Assembly: GCF_015461835.1 (NCBI RefSeq)
Contig: NZ_JACOPX010000002.1
Location: 310,001 to 374,000 of the forward strand
Length of the DNA stretch: 64,000 nt
Source: Pseudomonas neuropathica
Lineage (GTDB): Bacteria; Pseudomonadota; Gammaproteobacteria; Pseudomonadales; Pseudomonadaceae
Direction of reading: 5' to 3'
Shown: positions 17,499-25,430 of the stretch, piece by piece
How the letters are laid out: each line of letters begins with the position of its first letter
Position numbering within the stretch: the stretch's first letter is position 1
Position numbers and translations under genes: made by a program
The notes under the pieces: model-generated
What the model was told of the DNA's origin: nothing
The model's input: the letters and a program-made list of their open reading frames with translations, nothing else
Database searches by the model: none

Positions 17499-19529
17499 TC
17501 AGACGCGAAACGCGCTGATCAGCTGTTTAAGCTCCACCACTTGGGCTGACAGCGCCCGGCTGGCGTCTTCGGTCTGGTGCGCACCTTGCGCCGTACGCTC
17601 GCCGGCACGGTTGATCTCGACGATGTTCTGATCGATGTCGTGGGCCACCGCCGTTTGCTGTTCAACTGCAGCAGCGATCTGCTGGTTCTGATCGACGATC
17701 ATACCGACCGCACCAAGGATGTTTTCCAGCGCCTGCTGGACTTTTTCCGACTGCCCCACCGTGCCATTGGCCATCTGATGGCTGACGCCCATGGCTTTCA
17801 CGGCCGCCCCGACGCCGCCGTGCAGCTTGGCGATCATCTGTTCGATTTCTTCAGTTGATTGCTGGGTGCGTTTGGCCAAGGTGCGTACTTCATCGGCCAC
17901 CACAGCAAAACCGCGCCCCTGCTCACCGGCACGGGCGGCTTCGATCGCGGCGTTGAGCGCCAGCAGGTTGGTTTGTTCGGCAATACTCTTGATCACTTCC
18001 AGTACGCGGCTGATCGACTGGCTGTCGCTGGCTAACTGGTTGATCACCAACACCGACTGGTCGATTTCGCTGGCCAGCGCGGCAATGCTGCCTTGCTGCG
18101 ACTCGACCAGGCCACGGCCACTGATGGTCTCGTCATTGACGCTGTGGGCGCTGCTCACCGCTGCCGCCGCACTGCGCGCCACCTCCAGTGAAGTCGCCGA
18201 CATCTGGTTCATCGCCGTCGCCACTTGCTCGATCTGCGTGCGTTGCCCGGCGACCGCCTGATTGCTCTGCGCAGAGACGTTTTCAACCTGCCCGGCCTGG
18301 CGCTCGACCTCAGCGACAGTCTGACCTACGCGCTCGATCAAGTCGTGAATCTTCCTCACCGTGCCATTGAAGACTTCGCCCAACTCGCCCAGCTCATCGC
18401 GGCTATTGGCTTTGAAGTTGACCGTCATGTCGCCGGCCGCGACCTTGTCCATCATCGCCCCGAGGCGTTTCAGTGTGGTGCGGGTCGAGGCGTAGAAACC
18501 GCCGTAGAGATAGAAAATCAGCACGAACACCACCGACAGCGCCACCGCCTGCAAGACCATGTGTGTGCGGTTCTGCGCCAGACGCTGCTGCAATTGCGTG
18601 TCGAGGAATTTGAGGGTGGCTTCGTTGAGCTGGTAAGTCCTGTCGATCAGCGTGGTGATCTGATCGTAAAACGCCTGCCAAGGCGCATCGAGGGTGTCGG
18701 CCATCACCACCTGTTCCTCGAACAGTTCGCTAGCCTGTTTCAGCGAGGCCTTGCTGCTGTCGGCCGCCGTGCTGAGGTTTTCCCGCGCGGCTTTGCTCGA
18801 GCCGAGGGCGTCCTGCAGCTTCAGACCGTACTCGGCCTGGAGTTTTTCGATCTGCACCAGCAACTCATCAAAACGCGTACTCGATGAACTGTTGAGAAAA
18901 CCCTGGCCCAGCGAATACGAGCCCATGGCCCGGCCTTCGCCGAGTGTTTGCGTGACGCTCGGCGTGATCAGGGTGACCAGTTCGCTGAGCTGACGGATAT
19001 CGCTCTGGTTGTCGCGGCTCAGGCCGGCCTGACTGGTGATGATCTGGCTGAAAATCTGCGCACTGGCGAGCACTTTGCTGATCAACGCGCTTTTGCTCTG
19101 CAGTGAGTTTTCCGCTTGCTGGGCCTTGAACGCGGCAATCATTTCATCGCGTTTACCGTCGAAGACCTGAATCTGCTCGGGATCCTCGGTCATCGCCGTC
19201 AGCCCTTGCAGGCGTGCCAGAACCGCTTGTTCGAGCGTAGTGATTTGCGCCTCGATATTCCCGGCCTTACCGGACTGGCCGAGGGTGACGTTGATCTGTA
19301 CCAGATTGTTGAGCGTTTCCAGATCCCGACGCAGGGCCAGGCTACTGCCCAGCAGATCAAGGCTTTGCAGCTCGACCCGAGTGCCCTGGAATTCCCGATA
19401 GGAATCGCGCACCAGATAAAAATTGGTCACCAGCATCGGCACCAGAAACAGCACGCTGATCAGGCTGAACTTCATGCCGAAGCTCAGACGGTTCATCAGC
19501 GAGACGGCGGGATAGAGCAAGCTCTTCAC
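17499..19529 (-). CDS. Methyl-accepting chemotaxis protein
   Basis: The 676-aa product is an inner-membrane chemoreceptor. The first membrane helix lies near residues 18-38 (SLISVLFLVPMLVTNFYLV) and the second near 335-355 (LQAVALSVVFVLIFYLYGG), so the periplasmic sensor is about 300 residues and mostly helical; it resembles a nitrate/nitrite-sensing (NIT-like) helical bundle only loosely. HAMP and the signalling hairpin follow, with the invariant EQTNLLALNAAIEAARAGEQGRGFAVVADEVR tip described here only by its position around residues 520-555. GTG 19529 is preferred: GGGAG lies 7 bases upstream and the TM helix is then near the N-terminus. PA4520 occupies the same place beside ampE in P. aeruginosa. 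The ligand is unknown. Confidence 0.9.
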   Translation of the reverse strand: MKSLLYPAVSLMNRLSFGMKFSLISVLFLVPMLVTNFYLVRDSYREFQGTRVELQSLDLLGSSLALRRDLETLNNLVQINVTLGQSGKAGNIEAQITTLEQAVLARLQGLTAMTEDPEQIQVFDGKRDEMIAAFKAQQAENSLQSKSALISKVLASAQIFSQIITSQAGLSRDNQSDIRQLSELVTLITPSVTQTLGEGRAMGSYSLGQGFLNSSSSTRFDELLVQIEKLQAEYGLKLQDALGSSKAARENLSTAADSSKASLKQASELFEEQVVMADTLDAPWQAFYDQITTLIDRTYQLNEATLKFLDTQLQQRLAQNRTHMVLQAVALSVVFVLIFYLYGGFYASTRTTLKRLGAMMDKVAAGDMTVNFKANSRDELGELGEVFNGTVRKIHDLIERVGQTVAEVERQAGQVENVSAQSNQAVAGQRTQIEQVATAMNQMSATSLEVARSAAAAVSSAHSVNDETISGRGLVESQQGSIAALASEIDQSVLVINQLASDSQSISRVLEVIKSIAEQTNLLALNAAIEAARAGEQGRGFAVVADEVRTLAKRTQQSTEEIEQMIAKLHGGVGAAVKAMGVSHQMANGTVGQSEKVQQALENILGAVGMIVDQNQQIAAAVEQQTAVAHDIDQNIVEINRAGERTAQGAHQTEDASRALSAQVVELKQLISAFRV

Positions 19530-19660
19530 TGGAAGTCTCCCTTGGTTTTTCTTGTTTTTATTGGCAGGCGCGGGGCGACAGCAGATAGCCACTATCGAGC
19601 GCCATCTCTGTATAGCTCAAATCGGAGGGAGGTTTTGTAACTTAAGGTTAACGAAAAAAC

Positions 19661-19728
19661 ATCGCAGCCTGCGGCAGCTCCTTCAGGAAATACACAATCC
19701 CTGTGTAGGAGCGGCCGCAGGCTGCGAT
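19661..19728. repeat. 68-bp REP-type doublet, family 2, copy 1
   Basis: ATCGCAGCCTGCGGCAGCTC (19661-19680) and an inverted partner ending GCCGCAGGCTGCGAT (19728) flank a short spacer. The element has the same total length as the one at 57512-57579. It separates ampE from the chemoreceptor promoter region. Confidence 0.82.
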
Positions 19729-19756
19729 CTTCGGATCTTTGTTTAAATCAATGAAA

Positions 19757-20596
19757 TCAGTGGATCAAGACGGTCCACAAGGCAAACCCGGCGTACCACA
19801 GCACCGCCGCGCGCAAGAGCAATTCCCACAGGCAATCGAGGGTGTTGATGCCGTCCGGACCGACCACGGGAGGTGGAATCTCCCCCGCCGCCAGACCGAC
19901 CCGGTTGATCAATTGCGCAGCGCTGATGTTCCAGTTCAGCAGTTCATGCAGCATCACCCGACTGACCGCGACAAAATTGCCGACCAGCGCCAGACTCGCC
20001 GCCAGCAAGCGTACCGGCAGCCAGTCAAAGGCATGCCGCAGTTGCGCCGCGCGCTCGACCAGCGCCGGGTTCTGGCCGTGCTCCTGCGCCAGCGCCAACA
20101 GGCGATACGCCAAAGCCGCCACCGGGCCGAGCACGAAATACCAGAAGATCACCGCAAAAAAGCTCTGATAGGCCTGCCACAGCAGATGCCCCTGCACGCT
20201 TTCAAGCAACTGCTCGCCGCTGTCGGCGCAGATATCCAGATCGCGCTTGGCCACATGCGCTGCGGCTTGCAGATCTTCACGCCGCCAGGCATCACGGAAT
20301 GGTCCGAGACCGCCGAGCAAATCGCCGCGCCCCAAGCTGTAAATCACCACCAGCAAATGCACCGGCAAGGCCAGCAAGCCGTAGGCCACCGGTTCCAGCA
20401 CCACTAGCAACAGCGCCAGCAACGCCACCGGAAACAGCACCAGAATCGTCAGCACCAACCAGGGCTGTCTGGCCAGCCGCGCGCTGGTCTCGAGTTTGTT
20501 CAGTTCGCGGATCCATCCGCCATCGCGTTGAACCCGATGACGCAGGGCCGAAAACTTCTCGATCCACAACGCCAGCAGTAACACCAGAAAACTCAT
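19757..20596 (-). CDS. ampE: AmpE inner-membrane signalling modulator
   Basis: The 279-aa polytopic inner-membrane protein is encoded together with ampD. Hydrophobic segments are at residues 1-12, about 45-85 (two helices, VLTILVLFPVALLALLLVVLEPVAYGLLALPVHLL), about 145-165 (FFAVIFWYFVLGPVAALAYRLLAL), 195-215 and the C-terminal LLLRAAVLWYAGFALWTVLI. The family motif IEKFSALRHRVQRDG and a DWLPVRLLA segment are present. AmpE is implicated with AmpD in sensing or signalling for AmpC beta-lactamase induction, but its biochemical activity remains unclear. The ATG overlaps the ampD stop by 4 bp, which is the conserved ampDE arrangement. Confidence 0.92.
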   Translation of the reverse strand: MSFLVLLLALWIEKFSALRHRVQRDGGWIRELNKLETSARLARQPWLVLTILVLFPVALLALLLVVLEPVAYGLLALPVHLLVVIYSLGRGDLLGGLGPFRDAWRREDLQAAAHVAKRDLDICADSGEQLLESVQGHLLWQAYQSFFAVIFWYFVLGPVAALAYRLLALAQEHGQNPALVERAAQLRHAFDWLPVRLLAASLALVGNFVAVSRVMLHELLNWNISAAQLINRVGLAAGEIPPPVVGPDGINTLDCLWELLLRAAVLWYAGFALWTVLIH

Positions 20597-21153
20597 TGTC
20601 CTTCCTCTTGTGCCAGGGCCGCGCGGTAACGCGCCCAGTCGAATGCCGGGCCAGGATCGGTCTTACGCCCGGGTGCTATGTCGCTGTGCCCACAAATGCG
20701 GGCGCCGGTGATGGCCGGAAATGCGCTTTGCAACTGGCGGGTCAACGCCGTCAACGCCTGATACTGCTCGTCGGTGAACGGCAGATCATCAGTGCCTTCG
20801 AGCTCGATGCCCACGGAAAAATCGTTACAGGTTTCCCGTCCATCGAAGACCGACACGCCGGCATGCCACGCCCGCTCAAGACAGGAGACAAACTGGGTGA
20901 CCTTGCCGTCACGTTCAATCAGAAAGTGCGCCGAGACGCGCAGGTCGGCAATCCCTGCAAAATAGGGATGTTCGGTGACATCCAGACGATTCTGGAAAAA
21001 TTCCTGCACCTTGCCCGTGGCGAACTGCGCCGGCGGCAGGCTGATGTTGTGGATGACCAACAGGGAAATTTCGCCCGCCGGGCGCTCATTGAAGTTGGGC
21101 GATGGGCAGACCTGCACCCCGTGACACCACCCGCTAGCGGGATCCAACTGCAT
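20593..21153 (-). CDS. ampD: 1,6-anhydro-N-acetylmuramyl-L-alanine amidase AmpD
   Basis: The 186-aa cytoplasmic zinc amidase cleaves the lactyl-amide bond between 1,6-anhydro-MurNAc and the stem peptide during peptidoglycan recycling. Loss of AmpD is a classic cause of AmpC derepression in related species. Zinc ligands are seen in LLVIHNISLP (His), GHSDIAPGRKTDPG (His and Asp), with HFLIERDG and the conserved FDWARY tail. ATG 21153 (MQLDPASGWCHGV) gives the standard length and has GAAGGA about 7 bases upstream; the frame extends to 21336 inside the neighbouring gene without support. It is coupled to ampE by a 4-bp overlap. Confidence 0.95.
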   Translation of the reverse strand: MQLDPASGWCHGVQVCPSPNFNERPAGEISLLVIHNISLPPAQFATGKVQEFFQNRLDVTEHPYFAGIADLRVSAHFLIERDGKVTQFVSCLERAWHAGVSVFDGRETCNDFSVGIELEGTDDLPFTDEQYQALTALTRQLQSAFPAITGARICGHSDIAPGRKTDPGPAFDWARYRAALAQEEGQ

Positions 21154-21217
21154 ACCGATTCCTTCAACGCCGACTGTGTTGGCGCCCAGTATGCCGTGAT
21201 CGGCCCCCGGCGCGCGA

Positions 21218-23398
21218 TCACTTGCCGCGATTGAGTCGTCGCAGATTGCCCAGCACCGACTCCAGCGCGCGATCGAACAACAAGGTGTCGTCCAGCGTAC
21301 GCACCGCACCCCGCTCGAATTCCAAGGCCAGCGCAATGCGGCTGCGCTCCAGCACCTTCATCCCGGTGCGATCGACAAATACGTACTTGCCGGTGACTTC
21401 GATGATGGCCGCGAGTTTGCAGCGCAGACTGTTTTCATCGTCTTCCTGAAACGCCACCCAACTGCCAAGACGCAGTTGCTCGACCTGGCGCAGACCGGCG
21501 GCGTCGTGAGGCAAACGTACCGAGGTCAACGCCGCGCTGCCTTCATCAGCGGTTTGCAGGATGATCTGTTGCGACACCTCGACCATGGGCAAAGCCTGAT
21601 CGGCCTGCTCGGAGCGCTCCAGCACCCGCACATGCAGGGCTTCCAGCTCACTGAAAAACTCGCTGGTGGCGAATGGATCGAACGCCGAACTGCTCAGACC
21701 ATCACGCAGTGCCTTTAGCAAGCCCGGCACCAGCGCCAGCAAGCGCAGGCTGGATTCAGCGTCGTCATGGCGCTGCACACTCCAGATCAGCTGCTCCATG
21801 GTCTGCACATCGGCCTGCCATTCAGCGGACTGATCGCCATGCTTGAGACAGGTCAGCAGCAATACTTTGCTCCAGGCGTCCTGAACGAAGGTGACCACGG
21901 TCGGCGGCAGGGTCTTGCCCAGCAGCGCTTGATTCAACGCGCGTTCGACCCGGCGCCGCGCCAGTTCGGTTTTCGCTCGCCCCTCTTCGGCGTCACGCAG
22001 GCGCTGTTCAAGCAGTTCGCTGCGGCGGCGTTCATCGCTGGTGAAGGCGAGAAAGTCAGCCAGCAACTCGGAGAAAATCGCCGGGTCGTCGACGAAATCG
22101 TTGAGCAGGCGCTGCACCACTTGTTCGATACGCAGGTACAAGCTGTCGCGTGCCTCACCGTCGCAATCGCCCCAGCCCATGGCCGCCGCGGCGATTTCGT
22201 TGAGCAGGCGCCGCGCCGGATGGGTGCTGCGGCTGAAGAAACTCTTGTCGAGTACCGCGACCTTGAGCATCGGGATCTGCAACCGGGCAATCAGGGCCTT
22301 AAGCGAATCAGGCACATTACGGTCTTCAAGAATGCAGTCAAAGACCATCGCGATCAGGTTGATCACGTCTTCGTCCGCATCGCCGACGATCCGCGATTTG
22401 CCGCTTCTGACACTGACTCGGGTCAACAGTTGTTCGAGCTGATTGCGCAGATCAAAGTCATCCTGCGCCGCCAGCGCCGGCACGTATTGTTGCAAATGCG
22501 AGAGCAGGCGGAGCAGGTCGCGGGAGGAAATCGGTTGCGCCGCGACGCTGGGTTCCAGCGTCGGCGCGACACTGCCGCGCACCTGCGCGAGCAACTTCTG
22601 CAACGCGGCGAAAACCTCCTGCACGCCTTCGTCGACGGGCGGCGTGTCGTCGCGTTCCTCACTGTGCACATTGGCGATCGCACGATCAATTGAGCGACGT
22701 GCAGGGGCCGCTTTCAACTCGGGCAACACACCGGTGGCGAGCAACAATTGATTGGCTTCGGCGTAAAGCTGTTCGGTGTCGGCCAATACATAGCGCTCGA
22801 ACAGTTTGAGCAGGATCAGCTTGACCTTGATCTCCACGCCCAGATTACGCCCGGCCTGGAGGAAAAACTCGCAGAGCTGCGCCGGGCCGAGCGGGTTGTG
22901 CTGATCGTCGAGGGTGTTGCCGAGCAGCGCGTTAAGGCGCGCGGTCAGTTGATCGAGGGCGAAGCCGTCACGCTTGAGCACGCGACCGACCATGGTCTCG
23001 ACCGCCACGCTGCGCTCCATGTCGTCGCTGCGCGGTGCCAGCTCGTCGTAGATCAGGGCGTGCGGCAGCGTGTTGTGCGTGGGGTCGTATTGCGTCAGGC
23101 CGACGAAGGCTTCGAAAAATTGCTCAAGGAAGCCACGCTCGATGTTTTTGCGCTTGAGGCGCAGGTCGCGCATGGCTTCGAAGAAGATGTTCTGTTCGAC
23201 GTCGTTGCGCGCCCGGTCGGCCATTTCAAACAGCGTGTCGTCAGCGTTATCGAACAGCTCCTGTAAACCGTGGCGCAGTTGCTGGGCAGCCTTGTCGCGA
23301 ACCTGAAGCAGAATCACAGGCAGGCGGGCGAGCGGCGAGTGATTCGCCTGATCGATAGCGCCCTTGTGCAAAGGCACCACTTTCCCGTCGTTGTGCAT
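21218..23398 (-). CDS. DUF1631 family protein
   Basis: The 726-aa soluble protein has the DUF1631 layout: LFDNADDTLFEMADRARND and QNIFFEAMRDLRLKR near the N-terminus, LNALLGNTLDD near residue 190, and a C-terminal block from about residue 640 (LRLGSWVAFQEDDENS, YVFVDRTGMKVLERS, FDRALESVLGNL). Such proteins have often been mislabelled thymidine phosphorylase; no phosphorylase motif is seen here. The function is unknown. ATG 23398 has a perfect AGGAGG five bases upstream. It precedes ampD by 64 bases on the same strand and may be co-transcribed with ampDE, as PA4523 is placed in P. aeruginosa. The C-terminal beta-rich block resembles a PilZ-like fold only by eye. Confidence 0.85.
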   Translation of the reverse strand: MHNDGKVVPLHKGAIDQANHSPLARLPVILLQVRDKAAQQLRHGLQELFDNADDTLFEMADRARNDVEQNIFFEAMRDLRLKRKNIERGFLEQFFEAFVGLTQYDPTHNTLPHALIYDELAPRSDDMERSVAVETMVGRVLKRDGFALDQLTARLNALLGNTLDDQHNPLGPAQLCEFFLQAGRNLGVEIKVKLILLKLFERYVLADTEQLYAEANQLLLATGVLPELKAAPARRSIDRAIANVHSEERDDTPPVDEGVQEVFAALQKLLAQVRGSVAPTLEPSVAAQPISSRDLLRLLSHLQQYVPALAAQDDFDLRNQLEQLLTRVSVRSGKSRIVGDADEDVINLIAMVFDCILEDRNVPDSLKALIARLQIPMLKVAVLDKSFFSRSTHPARRLLNEIAAAAMGWGDCDGEARDSLYLRIEQVVQRLLNDFVDDPAIFSELLADFLAFTSDERRRSELLEQRLRDAEEGRAKTELARRRVERALNQALLGKTLPPTVVTFVQDAWSKVLLLTCLKHGDQSAEWQADVQTMEQLIWSVQRHDDAESSLRLLALVPGLLKALRDGLSSSAFDPFATSEFFSELEALHVRVLERSEQADQALPMVEVSQQIILQTADEGSAALTSVRLPHDAAGLRQVEQLRLGSWVAFQEDDENSLRCKLAAIIEVTGKYVFVDRTGMKVLERSRIALALEFERGAVRTLDDTLLFDRALESVLGNLRRLNRGK

Positions 23399-23449
23399 CC
23401 AAGCCTCCTGAAACGGTGATTCGTTCGGTCACTTGCAACATAAGCCTCC

Positions 23450-23538
23450 TGTGGGAGCGAGCTTGCTCGCGAAGGCGATCTGTCAGTGACATGGTTGGTG
23501 ACTGACACTGCGCTTTCGCGAGCAAGCTCGCTCCCACA
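23450..23538. repeat. 89-bp REP doublet (REPIN), copy 3
   Basis: Arms at 23450-23472 and 23516-23538 (core GGGAGCGAGCTTGCTCGCGA) are perfect inverted copies with a 43-base spacer. Its spacer differs in sequence from those of copies 1 and 2 while keeping the length. Confidence 0.9.
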
Positions 23539-23727
23539 GGTCTCAACAACTTCGGCCGCATTGCACGTCAAAGCTATGACGTCAAATGCAAGGCGGATTA
23601 TCTTTCATAACTTGCCCACGGCGCCATAGTCGTCAGGGTTTCCCCTATGCCCTCTCAATGACCCTGTCCGGGCGAGTTTTGCTCAAAGAAAATCGACCGG
23701 ATGCAGGCAAGCACGCGCTTTCTCGCC

Positions 23728-23757
23728 TTGGGTTGGCTCGCGCCATGCCCCTATAAT
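23728..23757 (+). promoter_or_regulatory. Sigma-70 promoter of nadC
   Basis: A perfect -10 box TATAAT (23752-23757) is preceded at 18 bases by TTGGGT (23728-23733). It predicts a leader of about 20 bases containing GGAG before ATG 23785. Confidence 0.7.
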
Positions 23758-23784
23758 CGAACCACTTTGTTTGTGGAGCCCGTT

Positions 23785-24633
23785 ATGCCGAATCTACGTC
23801 TCGCCGATTTGACCGCCGAAATCGAAGCCAACGTGCGCCGTGCGTTGCTCGAAGACATCGGCAGCGGCGACATCACCGCGCAACTGATCCCGGCCGAACG
23901 TCTGGCCAAAGCCACCATCATCACCCGCGATGCCGCCGTCATCTGCGGCACGGCGTGGGTCGATGCCGTGTTTCGTCAACTGGATCCACGGGTCGCGGTG
24001 CATTGGCAAGTGGTCGATGGTGAGCGGGTAAAACCCAATCAGCCGTTGTTTCATCTGGAAGGCCCGGCCCGTTCGCTGCTGACCGGGGAACGCAGTGCGC
24101 TGAACTTCTTGCAACTGCTATCGGGTGTGGCGACTCGCGCGCAGTACCTGGCGGATTTCGTCGGCGCTACTCAGGTCAAGTTGCTCGACACCCGCAAAAC
24201 CCTACCGGGCCTGCGTCTGGCGCAGAAATACGCGGTGACCTGCGGTGGCTGCCATAACCATCGCATCGGTCTGTACGACGCGTTCCTGATCAAGGAAAAC
24301 CACATCGCCGCCAGCGGTGGCATTCCACAAGCCATTGCCGCCGCGCACAAGATTGCGCCGGGCAAACCGGTGGAAGTCGAAGTGGAAAGTCTGGATGAGC
24401 TGAAAGAAGCACTGACCGCCGGCGCCGACATCATCATGCTCGACGAACTGAGTCTGGACGATATGCGCGAAGCTGTGCGCCTGAATGGCGGCAAGGCAAA
24501 GCTGGAGGCCAGCGGTGGCATCAACGAAAGCACGCTGCTGCCGATCGCCGAAACCGGGGTGGACTACATCTCGATTGGTGCGATGACCAAGGATGTGAAA
24601 GCGGTGGATCTGTCGATGCGCCTCAGCCTCTGA
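23785..24633 (+). CDS. nadC: Nicotinate-nucleotide pyrophosphorylase (carboxylating)
   Basis: The 282-aa product converts quinolinate and PRPP to nicotinate mononucleotide, CO2 and pyrophosphate in de novo NAD synthesis. Visible motifs are [47 protein letters not shown] (PRPP and quinolinate contacts), [40 protein letters not shown] and [14 protein letters not shown] 23785 ([10 protein letters not shown]) is chosen for its GGAG seven bases upstream and the TATAAT box just before; the frame extends back to 23701, which would overlap the promoter. A bidirectional terminator follows. Confidence 0.97.
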   Translation: MPNLRLADLTAEIEANVRRALLEDIGSGDITAQLIPAERLAKATIITRDAAVICGTAWVDAVFRQLDPRVAVHWQVVDGERVKPNQPLFHLEGPARSLLTGERSALNFLQLLSGVATRAQYLADFVGATQVKLLDTRKTLPGLRLAQKYAVTCGGCHNHRIGLYDAFLIKENHIAASGGIPQAIAAAHKIAPGKPVEVEVESLDELKEALTAGADIIMLDELSLDDMREAVRLNGGKAKLEASGGINESTLLPIAETGVDYISIGAMTKDVKAVDLSMRLSL

Positions 24634-24647
24634 AGACTTCGCGCAAT

Positions 24648-24682
24648 AAAAAACGCCAGCCCGGTTGAGGCTGGCGTTTTTG
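24648..24682. terminator. Bidirectional terminator between nadC and a small convergent gene
   Basis: The stem AACGCCAGCC (24652-24661) with GGCTGGCGTT (24669-24678) is flanked by an A run on the left and a T run on the right, so it can act in both directions. Confidence 0.85.
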
Positions 24683-24684
24683 TT

Positions 24685-24984
24685 TCAGACCACCAGATTA
24701 TTCATCTCGCAGTACTCTTCCCACTCGACACCCAGCACTTCGGCCGCCTCTTTGTGCAGCACAAGGCGCTGCGCCTCGAACTCCTCCGGCGTACTCGTGT
24801 ACTTGAGCGTCAGTTCCCACGGCTGCAGGCCCTGGGCTTCAGCCTCGTCTTCGAAGGCCCACTGAATCTGATCTTTCTGATCATCGGGACTGAGATCCTT
24901 GATCTCTTCCAACAGCTGCGGGGCGTCGAGTTTGTACTTTTCCAGCGCCTGTACGTGACGTTGCTCTTGAGTTAATTCGGTCAT
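24685..24984 (-). CDS. Small acidic protein, probably DUF6388 family
   Basis: The 99-aa product is acidic and mostly helical: MTELTQEQRHVQALEKYKLD, then LLEEIKDLSPDDQKDQIQWAFEDEAE and a C-terminal EVLGVEWEEYCEMNNL. There is no signal peptide, membrane segment or metal motif. ATG 24984 is preferred over the upstream codon at 25071 because of the GCGAGA ribosome-binding site and because conserved relatives, as I remember them, begin MTEL. It converges on nadC. The DUF6388 assignment is from memory of similar Pseudomonas proteins; function is unknown. Confidence 0.6.
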   Translation of the reverse strand: MTELTQEQRHVQALEKYKLDAPQLLEEIKDLSPDDQKDQIQWAFEDEAEAQGLQPWELTLKYTSTPEEFEAQRLVLHKEAAEVLGVEWEEYCEMNNLVV

Positions 24985-25226
24985 GGCGTTCTCGCTGATC
25001 GTAAGAATGGAGGATGGATCTGGATCATCAAGGATCTCTCTGACGCGGATTTGTCCGGCCTTCGGAACCATTCGGGATCATCTGAAAACTGCTAAGCGAT
25101 GCTCATGCAGGCACCGAATATAGGACGTTTGCATGACGAATTACACGGGTCTTTACATCTCTCCCACAAAAAGCTGACCTGCGGAACATAAATCCACATG
25201 GGGATAAGTGAGAGTGATGAAGAAGG

Positions 25227-25302
25227 TGGTGCCCGAGACAGGAATCGAACCTGCGACCTTCGCGTTACGAGTGCGCTGCTCTACCGGCTGAGCTACACGG
25301 GC
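25227..25302 (-). tRNA. tRNA-Thr(CGU)
   Basis: The 76-nt gene with encoded CCA folds into the standard cloverleaf: GCCCGTG acceptor with CGGGC partner, GCTC/GAGC D-stem, anticodon loop CTCGTAA (anticodon CGU, decoding ACG) and GGTTCGAT T-loop. It closely resembles E. coli tRNA-Thr(CGU). A TTGCCG-17-TAGGTT promoter lies directly upstream. Confidence 0.96.
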
Positions 25303-25311
25303 GGTGGGCTA

Positions 25312-25340
25312 AACCTAGCACCGGTCTTGAAGTCCGGCAA
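25312..25340 (-). promoter_or_regulatory. Promoter of tRNA-Thr
   Basis: On the minus strand TTGCCG (25335-25340) and TAGGTT (25312-25317) are 17 bases apart, and the -10 box ends nine bases before the tRNA 5' end. Confidence 0.65.
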
Positions 25341-25372
25341 CTTCACAGAATGTCCGATATTTCGCAGACAAA

Positions 25373-25406
25373 AAAATGCCCCGCCGTTTTCACGGCGGGG
25401 CATTTT
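25373..25406 (-). terminator. Rho-independent terminator of pnp
   Basis: A 14-bp stem (25373-25386 with 25393-25406, core ATGCCCCGCCG) and a six-base loop are followed by Ts on the minus strand. It lies 25 bases after the pnp stop. Confidence 0.9.
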
Positions 25407-25430
25407 CATTGCGCTAAAGCCTGGGGGTGA

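Larger units (their letters stand above)
23399..23784. other. DUF1631-nadC divergent intergenic region (386 bp)
   Basis: It contains a REP doublet (23450-23538) and the nadC promoter (23728-23757). The stretch 23540-23725 shows no gene or clear signal; the promoter of the DUF1631 gene should lie before 23450 or beyond the doublet. Confidence 0.6.
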
